This document shows, piece after piece, positions 26,155 to 34,833 of a DNA stretch of 64,000 nt. Position 1 is the stretch's first letter, and every line of letters starts with the position of its first letter. The notes beneath the pieces were generated by a model, which worked only from the letters and a program-made list of their open reading frames with translations, was not told the DNA's origin and did not search any database. Both the position numbers and the translations under genes were made by a program. The stretch comes from Hymenobacter fodinae (lineage in GTDB: Bacteria > Bacteroidota > Bacteroidia > Cytophagales > Hymenobacteraceae): contig NZ_SRLA01000002.1 of NCBI RefSeq assembly GCF_004745825.1, positions 1-64,000 on the forward strand. The letters run 5' to 3'.

Positions 26155-27420
26155 ATGCGCTTTCTGTACTCGCTGTTAGCGCTAAGCACGCTGGCCGCCC
26201 CCGCTGCTCTGGCGCAGTCGGCCCCTGCTACTCCCGATTCTACCACGCTGTGGGCATCATCGGTAACTCCTGCTTCTACTGAAGCCTCTGCTGAGGGCGC
26301 CCCTGTGGGGCTAAACCGGGCTCTAACACCCGCTCCCATCAAACTCACGCCCTCCGACCCCAATAAGCCCAGCTTTATTCCGGTACCTATTGCTTTCTAT
26401 CAGCAAGAGACTGGGTTTGCAGGTGGCCTAGCCATTTTGCCGGTGTGGCGCTTTGGGCAAGATACCACGGTGCGCAAATCAAACGCCCGTTTGATTGCCT
26501 GGATTTCGCAAAAGAAGCAAACCACGGTGCAGCTCACACACACCATTTTTACGCCCGAAGAAAAATTCTTCTTCTCAGGTGAGTTGAGCTATTACGACCT
26601 CGTATTCAACTATTACGGCATCGGGAACAATACCCGCAAGAGCGACGAAACGCAGATCAAATACCCATTGTGGGTGTTTGATGAAAAGGTGCTGACGAAA
26701 GTAGTTCCTAACTTGTTCGTGGGGGTCCGCTACCGGCTCACCGACTTGGGTAATGTAGAGCTAAAGGACCCGCAAGACCCGGTTAACAACCCGGCCACCC
26801 AATACTACAACATTCCGGCCTCTCAGCGAGCCGGTTACCGCACTTCGGGTATCGGTCCGGCCATACTATACGATGGCCGCGACAACGTACTGGCAACCTA
26901 CACGGGTAACTTCGTAGATGCGCACATTCTGTTCAATGGCGGGGCCCTCGGTAGCGACTATAAGTTCACGCGCTACATGGTAGACGCTCGCCATTTCAAT
27001 CCGCTGTTCGGAACCAACAATACCATTTTGGCCCTGCAATTTCTAGGGCAGTACCATACTGGCAGTGTTCCGTTCCGGGAGCTGGGTGGCATGGGCGCTA
27101 CGCTGGGTGGCTCCCTATACAACAACGCATATCTGATGCGCGGCATTTACGAGGCTCGTTTCCGTGACCGTCAGTTTACTACTGCGCAGGCTGAAATTCG
27201 ACAGAAGCTGTTTTGGCGTTTTGATGGGGTAGTATTTGGCGCCGTAGGCCAGGTAGCACCTCGCCTGGGCGACTACACCTTTGAGGATACCAAGTTTGCG
27301 GGTGGGGTAGGTGCCCGCTTCCGCTTTAATCGCCGCGACCGACTCAATATTCGCCTGGATTATGGCGTGGGCTCCGGCGGCAACTCCGGTATCATCTTCG
27401 CCGTGGGCGAAGCCTTTTAA
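26155..27420 (+). CDS. BamA/TamA-family outer-membrane barrel protein
   Basis: 421 residues with a signal peptide (about 1-20, ending ALAQS). The rest is one beta-barrel of the surface antigen (Omp85) type: IPVPIAFYQQETGFAGGL at the start, RDNVLATYTGNF in the middle, and alternating hydrophobic strands to the C-terminal Phe. No POTRA domains are present; a low-complexity Ser/Thr/Ala segment precedes the barrel. Its cargo or function is unknown. It is flanked by 116 bases without a gene upstream and a terminator downstream. Confidence 0.8.
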   Translation: MRFLYSLLALSTLAAPAALAQSAPATPDSTTLWASSVTPASTEASAEGAPVGLNRALTPAPIKLTPSDPNKPSFIPVPIAFYQQETGFAGGLAILPVWRFGQDTTVRKSNARLIAWISQKKQTTVQLTHTIFTPEEKFFFSGELSYYDLVFNYYGIGNNTRKSDETQIKYPLWVFDEKVLTKVVPNLFVGVRYRLTDLGNVELKDPQDPVNNPATQYYNIPASQRAGYRTSGIGPAILYDGRDNVLATYTGNFVDAHILFNGGALGSDYKFTRYMVDARHFNPLFGTNNTILALQFLGQYHTGSVPFRELGGMGATLGGSLYNNAYLMRGIYEARFRDRQFTTAQAEIRQKLFWRFDGVVFGAVGQVAPRLGDYTFEDTKFAGGVGARFRFNRRDRLNIRLDYGVGSGGNSGIIFAVGEAF

Positions 27421-27436
27421 CCTAATCAATCTTACG

Positions 27437-27472
27437 CAAAACAGGCCTTTCCACACGGGAAGGCCTGTTTTG
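27437..27472 (+). terminator. Terminator after the BamA-like gene
   Basis: CAAAACAGGCCTTTCC and GGGAAGGCCTGTTTTG form a near-perfect stem around a short loop, 16 bases after the stop. Confidence 0.85.
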
Positions 27473-27543
27473 TGTTTAGGCCTACCGCAAACGTGGCATG
27501 TGGGTTCAGAGGAGCTTTAAGTCCTGATAAATTGCCCAAAAAA

Positions 27544-27567
27544 CTGAACAGTATTTATACTGTTCAG
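27544..27567. promoter_or_regulatory. Perfect palindrome in the glycosyltransferase leader
   Basis: CTGAACAGTA, spacer TTTA, TACTGTTCAG: a 10-bp inverted repeat with a 4-base centre, 17 bases upstream of the ATG. There is no T run, so it is more likely an operator or mRNA hairpin than a terminator. Confidence 0.5.
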
Positions 27568-27584
27568 CTACGTAAAAGGGGGCT

Positions 27585-28844
27585 ATGAGCTCCTTACTCC
27601 CCTCTCGATTCCATGCGGTGCAGGAAGCATCGGCGGGTCCGGCCTTGGTTGCTAATGTGCGGGTGCCTAGGCCACCGGCCACTAGCCTGCGTATGGTGGT
27701 TATTATTCCGGCCAAGAATGAGGCTGAGAACTTACCGGCCACTTTGGCTGCCTTGGTCAACCAAACTACCTTGGCTGGGCAACCGCTCAACCCCGCGGAA
27801 TACGAAATACTGGTGCTGGCCAATAACTGCCAAGACCAAACGGCCACGGTAGCCCGAGCGTTTGCTGCGTGCCATCCGACGGTGGCAATACACGTGCTGG
27901 AGGTAGAGTTGTCACGGTCAGAAGCGCACATTGGTAAGGCTCGTCGCCTGCTCATGGACGAGGCCTGCCGCCGGCTGGAGCTAGTGAATAATGCTGACAG
28001 CTTTATTGCCAGCACCGATGCCGATACGCTGGTTTCACCTACTTGGCTAGCTGCTACACAAGCGGCCCTAGCGCGCGGGGCCGATGCCGTAGGCGGGCGA
28101 ATTCTGATGCGGACACCAGCGTACCCGGCTACTGGCTCCGTCAGGCGCTATCAGCTGCAGGACGCCACTTACCAACTATTGCGGGCCCGGTTAGAAACGG
28201 TGCTCGACCCGACTGATTCAGACCCGTGGCCCCGGCATCATCAGCACTTTGGGGCCAGCTTGGCCCTTACTCCAGCTGCCTACCGCCGTGTGGGGGGGCT
28301 GCCGGAAGTACCCTATCTGGAAGATGAAGCGCTGTACCAAGCCCTGTTACGCCACGACTTACAGCTCCGCCACTGCCCGCAAGTGCGCGTATACACCTCC
28401 GACCGGCAGGTGGGCCGGGTAGCGGTAGGCCTCTCCTGGCAACTGCGACAGTGGGCTCAGCTGGAACAATCGCAGCAGGCACCGTTAGTAGAAAGCCCGG
28501 CCCGGTTAGCGGTAGAGTGGAAAGCTCGTTGCGCCTTGCGCGCGCTGTGGCAAGGCAAGCCTGCCCGTACCGTAGCCGAAACCCTGCCAGCCCTGGCAAC
28601 TGCACTAGGCCTCCCTCTCAAGACCCTCACGAAACAGCTGCATGGTTGCGGAACCTTTGGGCAGTTGTGGAGCTGGGTGCGCGCGTACTGGGCCAAGCAC
28701 GGCCGCTGGGAAGCTCAGTGGCCCCCCGTTGCCCTTCAGGATGCTATTGCCCATCTGCGCCGCGAGTTGGTAATCCACGATCTGCCAAAGAAGCACAACG
28801 CAAGCCATGAAGCCCCGCTTGACTGGCCTAGGGCTAGGGCTTAA
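27585..28844 (+). CDS. Family 2 glycosyltransferase
   Basis: 419 residues, no signal peptide or clear membrane segment. The GT-A fold is seen in VVIIPAKNEAENL (38-50), LVLANNCQDQT (77-86) and the metal-binding D145-A-D147. A later acidic motif (YLEDEALYQALL, about 245) could hold the catalytic base. The C-terminal third is basic and Leu/Trp-rich and is unlike common processive synthases. It faces three minus-strand genes (methyltransferase, PIG-L deacetylase, acyl-CoA dehydrogenase) and probably acts with them. The acceptor is unknown. Confidence 0.85.
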   Translation: MSSLLPSRFHAVQEASAGPALVANVRVPRPPATSLRMVVIIPAKNEAENLPATLAALVNQTTLAGQPLNPAEYEILVLANNCQDQTATVARAFAACHPTVAIHVLEVELSRSEAHIGKARRLLMDEACRRLELVNNADSFIASTDADTLVSPTWLAATQAALARGADAVGGRILMRTPAYPATGSVRRYQLQDATYQLLRARLETVLDPTDSDPWPRHHQHFGASLALTPAAYRRVGGLPEVPYLEDEALYQALLRHDLQLRHCPQVRVYTSDRQVGRVAVGLSWQLRQWAQLEQSQQAPLVESPARLAVEWKARCALRALWQGKPARTVAETLPALATALGLPLKTLTKQLHGCGTFGQLWSWVRAYWAKHGRWEAQWPPVALQDAIAHLRRELVIHDLPKKHNASHEAPLDWPRARA

Positions 28845-28902
28845 CCTCAAAAGTGCCGCCTAGCCTCAGTGATGTAGAAGTGCCATGCTAAGAGGCAAAG
28901 CC

Positions 28903-29538
28903 TTAATCCTGCACAGAATCAGGTAATTGGTGCTCGAACAAGTCGAGGCGGTAGGTTTTGTGACGCTCATTTTTCAGGTGACGCAATGGACCACCAGGAG
29001 CAGCAAGCTCTAAGAAAAACTCGTGCACATCGTCGCCGGTGAGGGGGTAATCGTGCACGGGTGGGGTCCAGTGAACAAGTAGCAGGTGCCCTCCTGGGCG
29101 TAGGGTATCCGTTATCTGCTGGCTGGCGCGCCGCAGGTCGGCAGGGCTCCAATAATATCCTACTTCCGAGACCAGTATTAGGTCGAATGAGCTGTTTAGG
29201 GGGTACTCTTCGGGCAACCGAAGCTGCTGGAATTCCACCTGGGGCAAATGAGCGCAACGCTGCCGGGCTTTATCAAGGGCTGCTTGGGCTACATCAACGG
29301 CTAGCAAGTGTCCACAGCGGGTAGCTAGCTGCTGGGTAAGAACGCCTAGTGAGCAGCCAATTTCAAATGCTTGCGCATACTGCGTGCGGGGCAAGGCTGC
29401 CAGCGTGGTGGCGTATTTCTGCTGCTCGTAGGGGCTGGTTTCGAAGCCCCACGGATCGGCATTAGCCTTATATACCGCATCGAAGTAATCGGGCGGCAAT
29501 GTATGAGGCTGATTGGGGTTAGGGCGAATATCAGACAT
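28903..29538 (-). CDS. SAM-dependent methyltransferase, NodS-like
   Basis: 211 residues, class I methyltransferase. Motif I is FEIGCSLGVLTQ (58-69), the acidic end of strand 2 is D82 (LLAVDVAQ), and a later motif is LRPGGHLLLVHW. The start PPDYFDAVYKANADPWGF resembles the NodS group, whose founder N-methylates the deacetylated end sugar of Nod factors. It is 41 bases after the PIG-L gene on the same strand, so it likely shares its transcript. The substrate is inferred only. Confidence 0.85.
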   Translation of the reverse strand: MSDIRPNPNQPHTLPPDYFDAVYKANADPWGFETSPYEQQKYATTLAALPRTQYAQAFEIGCSLGVLTQQLATRCGHLLAVDVAQAALDKARQRCAHLPQVEFQQLRLPEEYPLNSSFDLILVSEVGYYWSPADLRRASQQITDTLRPGGHLLLVHWTPPVHDYPLTGDDVHEFFLELAAPGGPLRHLKNERHKTYRLDLFEHQLPDSVQD

Positions 29539-29579
29539 ACTTAAATAGAGTAAACCCGCTCACTGGATTTGGGCAGAAC

Positions 29580-30338
29580 TTAGGACGTCAGATGAAAGAA
29601 TACTTCCACTGGCCTAGCGAAGTGCGCCAGCATAGAAGGCGCCAGGGTAAAGCCGGTGGGGTCGTCGTCGATGGGGCCGCCGGTGAGTTGAGAGCGGTGC
29701 GCGGCAATGGCCTGCTGCTTAAGACTAAGCACCGAGCTGATGTCGAGCTGAAACCCATGGGCCTCGGTTGGCTGGGGCAGGTCGGTGGGGGCTGCTCGCT
29801 CCCAGGCCCACACCACGTACTCTAGCAAGCGGGGCGGACTTGGCAGCCCGGCTAAGGCTGCCTGCACTAGCAGGCTGGTGGCTCGATGGTCGGGGTGAGG
29901 GTCTCGGCGCCACGGCACTACCACCGTCTGGGGCTGGGTAGCAGAAAGAAAATTCTGCAGCTGGCTAACCGCAGTGGCACCCATTGGGGCGTCGGGGCCG
30001 GGTACGGCACCATCGGGTAAGCCTAGAGTAAGCAAATCTTGGTCCGATAGGCCTAGCAGGCCTAGCGCTTCCCGAAGCTCCTGCTCACGTAGGGCTTGAC
30101 GCGCTGGGGCCGGATACTTTTCAGAATGCGGGTGCGACATGGTACCGTCGCTGACTAGAACGCACCAAGCGGGTAGCCCCACCCGTCGCAACAAAGCCAG
30201 CAGCCCGCCACAGCCCAACGACTCATCATCGGGATGGGGGGCTACCACCACCGTTGGTCCGAATGATTGCACGTATTCGGCAGGGAAGAGGGGGAGGCTC
30301 TCAAACAGTTGCGGTGCGGAAACCAAGGAATCAGTCAT
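29580..30338 (-). CDS. PIG-L family N-deacetylase
   Basis: 252 residues from the ATG at 30338; a frame to 30404 would run deeper into the upstream gene. Zinc motif H35-P-D-D-E39 and the second motif DPHPDHRATS are intact. PIG-L (LmbE) enzymes remove acetyl groups from N-acetylglucosamine-type sugars. Its start overlaps the last 8 bases of the acyl-CoA dehydrogenase gene, so translation is probably coupled. Confidence 0.9.
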   Translation of the reverse strand: MTDSLVSAPQLFESLPLFPAEYVQSFGPTVVVAPHPDDESLGCGGLLALLRRVGLPAWCVLVSDGTMSHPHSEKYPAPARQALREQELREALGLLGLSDQDLLTLGLPDGAVPGPDAPMGATAVSQLQNFLSATQPQTVVVPWRRDPHPDHRATSLLVQAALAGLPSPPRLLEYVVWAWERAAPTDLPQPTEAHGFQLDISSVLSLKQQAIAAHRSQLTGGPIDDDPTGFTLAPSMLAHFARPVEVFFHLTS

Positions 30339-31530
30339 GCCACAAGCGGTAAGCCGGACGGTTGTTTTCCAGTACAAAACGCCCCGCATCAGCTTGGGCG
30401 GCATCGGGGGCGGGTTGGCGCAGGTAGTGAATAAGGTCGCGGTGCAGGCGCTCGAATGGTTCGGGGCGCAGCAGGCCGCGGGCCCCTACGCAACGCTCGG
30501 CCAAGGGCAGCACTCGCAGGCAAATCTCTTCAATTGCGGTGCGCACCATGTTGGCGTGCGCTACCACTGATTCGGCCGTGGCAGTGGCCCGGGCTTCGTA
30601 TTCCGCTGCTGCTCGCACCCAGTGGTTCCCGCTTTCTACCAGCAGGGCCATTTCACCCAAGCGCTGCCGCTGGTAAGGGTCGTCGGTGCGACCCAGGTTG
30701 CGCAAAAAGCGACGGGTCTCATCGAAGATGGCCTCGGCACCGCCTAGCTGTACCGCGGCAAAACGCGTGGCTCCCCCGCTAAACCACGGCTGTCGGTAAT
30801 AGTCGCCGGGGTGGCCTAGCAACTCCTCCGCCGTAATCTCTAGGCCAGTAAAGTCAACCCGAAAGCTGGCCGTGGCCCGCATGCCTAGGGGCCGCCAGAA
30901 CGAAGTGTTAAGGGCTGGCTGCTGCTCGTCGGCGGGTAAAATCAGCATCTGCCAACCGCCATCGGGCAGTTCGGCCGTGAGCAGCGGCCTCGTAACATGC
31001 CCCGCCCCCGAGCCAAACGTTTTACTGCCCCGCAGCCGGTAGCGGCCGTCGGGTAGGGGCTCTAGTTTCACGCCGTCATGTGCCTCCGTATTCCAAACCC
31101 CAAACAGATGCCCAGCGTGCGCCGCCGCTGCCCACGCCGCAATCTGCTCTGGTCGGCCGAAGCGTTGCAGCAGGAGCAAGGCATTTACGTGCCCCTCATA
31201 GACCCGGCCCACGGCCAGATTGCCCCGCCCAATGTGCTGCAGGGTCTGGAGCAGAGGCAGGGCCTGAGAAGGGTGGCCTAGGCCACTGCCGCCAAGCGCC
31301 GGAGGCAAGGCGGCGACCAGTAAGCCGACTTCGCGTATCCACGTAAATTCTTCGGCAGGGAAGCCTCCTTCCTGATCAGACTGGGCCGCTTGAGCAAATA
31401 GGCGTGGAGCCAGGGCCACTGCCGCCTCTACTACACGCTCAGCGGAGACGGATAGTGCCTCGGAAGATAAAGAAACTACTGCCTGCGGGCGCAGGGCAAT
31501 AGAAGGGGTACTGGTTAATGTCTTAGACAT
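30331..31530 (-). CDS. Acyl-CoA dehydrogenase family protein
   Basis: 399 residues from the ATG at 31530 (31554 is an alternative). The three-part ACAD layout is visible: N-terminal helices, a middle beta domain (GVWNTEAHDGVKLEP, then LRGSKTFGSGAGHV), and a C-terminal helical bundle ending GARGLLRPEPFERLHRDL. These are flavoenzymes that oxidise acyl-CoA or, in side branches, other acyl or amine substrates. It shows no fatty-acid oxidation neighbours; it heads a minus-strand set with a deacetylase and a methyltransferase. Confidence 0.85.
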   Translation of the reverse strand: MSKTLTSTPSIALRPQAVVSLSSEALSVSAERVVEAAVALAPRLFAQAAQSDQEGGFPAEEFTWIREVGLLVAALPPALGGSGLGHPSQALPLLQTLQHIGRGNLAVGRVYEGHVNALLLLQRFGRPEQIAAWAAAAHAGHLFGVWNTEAHDGVKLEPLPDGRYRLRGSKTFGSGAGHVTRPLLTAELPDGGWQMLILPADEQQPALNTSFWRPLGMRATASFRVDFTGLEITAEELLGHPGDYYRQPWFSGGATRFAAVQLGGAEAIFDETRRFLRNLGRTDDPYQRQRLGEMALLVESGNHWVRAAAEYEARATATAESVVAHANMVRTAIEEICLRVLPLAERCVGARGLLRPEPFERLHRDLIHYLRQPAPDAAQADAGRFVLENNRPAYRLWHD

Positions 31531-31781
31531 AACGGACAACAATTCAAGCATCAAGCAACGGTAGGCCTAGCAGCACAACTGAGATACGCGGCCCACATAT
31601 ACAGAGGAGCTACATCACCTATACGGGAAGGAGTAAAACTGGACCGTAAGAAAATTTGGTGCTGCCCACTACCCATAAAATCGCGTCTCACGAGACGCTA
31701 GGCCACTAAAATTGGCATCTAAGCGGATAGGACGTAACAATTCGGTAACATAGCTGGGTGGCAGCACGCCGCAGGGGTGCC

Positions 31782-31789
31782 TACCTTCG
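31782..31789 (+). promoter_or_regulatory. Possible -7 element of purH
   Basis: TACCTTCG, one mismatch to TAnnTTTG, 34 bases before the purH ATG. The rest of the 293-base gap to the acyl-CoA dehydrogenase gene shows no other gene; the promoter of the minus-strand genes should also lie there. Confidence 0.4.
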
Positions 31790-31823
31790 CGGCGCATTTC
31801 GCCTTCACTCAAGCTTCTTTGCC

Positions 31824-33359
31824 ATGCCTTCGCAGCCCATTCGCTCCGCTCTTGTTTCTGTCTATTACAAAGACCGCCTAGAGCCATTAGTAGCTCTGCT
31901 TAAGCAGCACGGCGTGACGATATATTCTACCGGAGGTACTCAGCAGTTTATTGAAGAGCAGGGGGCACCGGTAACGGCCGTAGAAAGCCTGACGGGCTTT
32001 CCGGCGGTATTTGGTGGCCGCGTAAAAACTCTGCACCCCACCGTGTTTGGGGGCATTTTGCACCGCCGCCACGAGGCCAGCGACTTGGCCGAGGCCGAGC
32101 AGCACCAGATTCCGCCCATCGACCTAGTGGTGGTGGACCTTTATCCGTTTGAAGAAACGGTAGCCTCTGGCGCCCCCGAGCAGGACGTTATCGAGAAGAT
32201 TGACATTGGGGGCATCTCCCTGCTGCGGGCTGCTGCTAAAAACTTCCGCGACGTGCTGGTAGTAAGCAGCCGCGACCAGTATGCCGCCGTAACGGAGCTG
32301 CTGACGGCTAAAAATTGCGCCACTGACCTGGAAGACCGGCGCCACTACGCCGCCGCTGCCTTCGAGGCCACTTCGCACTACGACACCCAGATTTTCCGCT
32401 ATATGGCCCAGGGAACGGAGCTAAGCGGCGGGGCACTGAAAATAAGCGAGAAGCCTGCCACCCCGCTGCGGTACGGCGAGAACCCCCACCAAGCAGGTAC
32501 CTTCTACGGCGACCTGTCGGCTCTTTTCGACCAGCTTCACGGCAAGCAGCTTAGCTACAACAACCTGGTTGATGTGGACGCGGCCGTGCTGCTGATGCAG
32601 GAATTTGCCGAGGGGCCTGCCGCCTGCGCCATCCTGAAGCACACCAACGCCTGTGGGGTAGCGCAGGCCGCAACGCTGCAAGAGGCCTACCTGAACGCCC
32701 TGGCCTGCGACCCAATTTCGGCTTTCGGGGGAGTAATCATTGTAAACCAGCCGGTTGATGCTGCCACGGCCGAGGAGCTGAATAAGCTGTTCTTTGAGGT
32801 GCTGATTGCACCCGAGTTTGCCGCCGATGCGCTGCCTATTCTACAGAGCAAGAAAAACCGCATTCTGCTCCGGCAGAAGCCCGTTACTTTCCCGGCTAAG
32901 CAAGTAAAAACCTTGCTCAACGGACTAATTGAGCAAGATTTCGACCGCGTAATTGAGGGTGCTCAGGAATTCCGCACCGTTACTGAGTCGGCCCCCACGG
33001 CGGAGGAAGTAGAGGCCCTGGAGTTTGCCATTAAAGTGTGCAAACACACCAAGAGCAACACTATTGTGCTGGCCAAGGCCGGGCAGCTGCTGGCCTCGGG
33101 CGTTGGGCAAACCTCCCGCGTGGATGCGCTCAAGCAGGCCATTGAGAAGGCCCGCGCCTTCGGCTTCGACCTGAAGGGTGCCGTAATGGCTTCCGATGCC
33201 TTCTTCCCCTTCCCCGACTGCGTGGAAATTGCGGGCGAGGCTGGTATCCGGGCCGTGGTGCAGCCTGGGGGCTCCATTAAAGATGCCGACAGCATTGCCG
33301 CCTGCAACCGGCTGGGCATGGCTATGGTCATGACTGGCGTGCGTCACTTCAAGCACTAA
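31824..33359 (+). CDS. purH: Bifunctional AICAR formyltransferase / IMP cyclohydrolase
   Basis: 511 residues, full length. The N-terminal IMP cyclohydrolase domain (about 1-195) starts IRSALVSVYYKDRLEPLV and includes STGGT and GGRVKTLHP. The C-terminal formyltransferase domain (about 200-511) includes LRYGENPHQ, KHTNACGVA, SDAFFPFPD and VQPGGSIKD. It performs the last two steps of purine synthesis. Start ATG 31824 is chosen because the frame to 31758 spans the promoter-like site. It precedes the mre cluster but has its own terminator. Confidence 0.96.
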   Translation: MPSQPIRSALVSVYYKDRLEPLVALLKQHGVTIYSTGGTQQFIEEQGAPVTAVESLTGFPAVFGGRVKTLHPTVFGGILHRRHEASDLAEAEQHQIPPIDLVVVDLYPFEETVASGAPEQDVIEKIDIGGISLLRAAAKNFRDVLVVSSRDQYAAVTELLTAKNCATDLEDRRHYAAAAFEATSHYDTQIFRYMAQGTELSGGALKISEKPATPLRYGENPHQAGTFYGDLSALFDQLHGKQLSYNNLVDVDAAVLLMQEFAEGPAACAILKHTNACGVAQAATLQEAYLNALACDPISAFGGVIIVNQPVDAATAEELNKLFFEVLIAPEFAADALPILQSKKNRILLRQKPVTFPAKQVKTLLNGLIEQDFDRVIEGAQEFRTVTESAPTAEEVEALEFAIKVCKHTKSNTIVLAKAGQLLASGVGQTSRVDALKQAIEKARAFGFDLKGAVMASDAFFPFPDCVEIAGEAGIRAVVQPGGSIKDADSIAACNRLGMAMVMTGVRHFKH

Positions 33360-33424
33360 AAAATCTGGAGTACATATGGGCTAGGCCAGTTCACCCTTCG
33401 GTCTAGTTAACATTCTGATTTTAA

Positions 33425-33466
33425 AGCAGCCCCCGCCATCAACCTACATGGCGGGGGCTGCTGTAT
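33425..33466 (+). terminator. Terminator after purH
   Basis: AGCAGCCCCCGCCAT pairs perfectly with ATGGCGGGGGCTGCT around an 8-base loop. The 342-base gap from purH to mreB holds only this hairpin and the mreB promoter. Confidence 0.85.
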
Positions 33467-33640
33467 TCAGCCAAGCTGAACAAGCGAAAGCACGTGTTAT
33501 CTTGTCGGCCTCACAATGAAATGCCGTTCCGGTCGTTGGGAGCTGCACATTATTTGGCCCCTGGTTTAGCCAGAGATGGTCTGGCCGGGTTTCGGGCTCA
33601 CAATGCTGAGCCGACATGCCGGGCTTCGCTGAAACTTGCT

Positions 33641-33648
33641 TACTTTTG
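33641..33648 (+). promoter_or_regulatory. -7 element of mreB
   Basis: TACTTTTG exactly matches TAnnTTTG, 53 bases before the mreB ATG. It lies inside a longer open frame and so excludes the more upstream start (33636). Confidence 0.65.
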
Positions 33649-33701
33649 CCCCACTTTTGACGGGCGCAACCAGCCTGTTCTCATTCACTTGCCGTTACTC
33701 G

Positions 33702-34727
33702 ATGGGTTTCTTCAATTTTCTGACCAGCGACATTGCCATAGACCTGGGCACGGCCAACACGCTCATCATTCACAACGATAAAATTGTGGTGGATGAGCCG
33801 AGCATTATCGCGAAAGACCGTACTACCAATAAGGTAATTGCCGTGGGCCGGCAAGCGCAGCAAATGCATGAAAAGACCCACGACAACATCAAAACCATCC
33901 GCCCGCTGAAGGACGGGGTTATTGCTGATTTCCACGCCGCCGAGGAAATGATCAAGGGCATGATCAAGATGATTGACACACGCACGCGGCTGTTTCAGCC
34001 CTCGCACCGCATGGTCATCTGCATTCCCTCGGGCATTACGGAAGTAGAAAAGCGCGCCGTACGCGACTCCGCGGAGCACGCCGGAGCCAAGGAGGTTTGG
34101 ATGATTCAGGAACCCATGGCGGCAGCTATCGGCATCGGCATTGATGTGGAGCAGCCGGTGGGCTCCATGATTATCGACATCGGGGGCGGAACCACCGAAA
34201 TTGCCGTAATCGCCCTGTCGGGTATCGTCTGCGACCAGTCGATTAAAACAGCTGGTGACGTATTTAACCAGGATATTCTCGACTACATGCGCCGTCAGCA
34301 CAACCTGCTGATTGGGGAGCGTAGCGCCGAGCGTATTAAGATTGAAGTGGGGGCTGCCCTCACGGAGCTAGAAATAACCCCGCCCGACTTTGAAGTACGT
34401 GGACGCGACCTGATGACCGGCATTCCGAAAGTTATCAAGGTGACCTCGGCAGAAATTGCCATTGCCCTGGATAAGTCGGTAGCCAAAATTGAGGAAGCTG
34501 TACTAAAGGCTCTGGAAATCAGCCCACCTGAGCTGTCGGCTGATATTTACGAAAACGGCATCCACCTGACCGGCGGTGGCGCTCTGCTGCGTGGCCTAGA
34601 CAAGCGCTTGGCCGTGAAAACCAAGCTGCCCATTCACATTGCCGAAGACCCCTTGCGGGCGGTAGTGCGCGGCACGGGTGCTGCTATCAAAAACATCCTC
34701 GGCTTCCGCGGAGTACTGCTGACCTAA
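33702..34727 (+). CDS. mreB: Rod shape-determining protein MreB
   Basis: 341 residues, bacterial actin. ATP-binding motifs are intact: IDLGTANT near residue 12, the phosphate-2 loop IIDIGGGTTEIAV and the adenosine motif HLTGGGALLRGLD. MreB filaments on the inner membrane guide the wall elongation machinery. It starts the cluster mreB-mreC-mreD-mrdA-rodA. Confidence 0.97.
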   Translation: MGFFNFLTSDIAIDLGTANTLIIHNDKIVVDEPSIIAKDRTTNKVIAVGRQAQQMHEKTHDNIKTIRPLKDGVIADFHAAEEMIKGMIKMIDTRTRLFQPSHRMVICIPSGITEVEKRAVRDSAEHAGAKEVWMIQEPMAAAIGIGIDVEQPVGSMIIDIGGGTTEIAVIALSGIVCDQSIKTAGDVFNQDILDYMRRQHNLLIGERSAERIKIEVGAALTELEITPPDFEVRGRDLMTGIPKVIKVTSAEIAIALDKSVAKIEEAVLKALEISPPELSADIYENGIHLTGGGALLRGLDKRLAVKTKLPIHIAEDPLRAVVRGTGAAIKNILGFRGVLLT

Positions 34728-34738
34728 TACTATTTGTT

Positions 34739-34830
34739 GAAGCCAGAAGTGAGGAGCCAGGAGGTAGAATGACAAACAGTTGCATTCTGGCTCCTCGCTC
34801 CTCACTTCTGGCTTCTGACTCCTCGCTTCT
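34739..34830. repeat. Intergenic inverted-repeat element between mreB and mreC
   Basis: GAAGCCAGAAGTGAGGAGC at 34739-34757 is repeated inverted as GCTCCTCACTTCTGGCTTC at about 34797-34815, and shorter GAGGAGCCAG-type units recur around it. The purine-rich/pyrimidine-rich arms have no coding function; open frames here only read Ser-Glu-Arg-rich shadows. The element fills the gap almost completely. Confidence 0.75.
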
Positions 34831-34833
34831 TCC

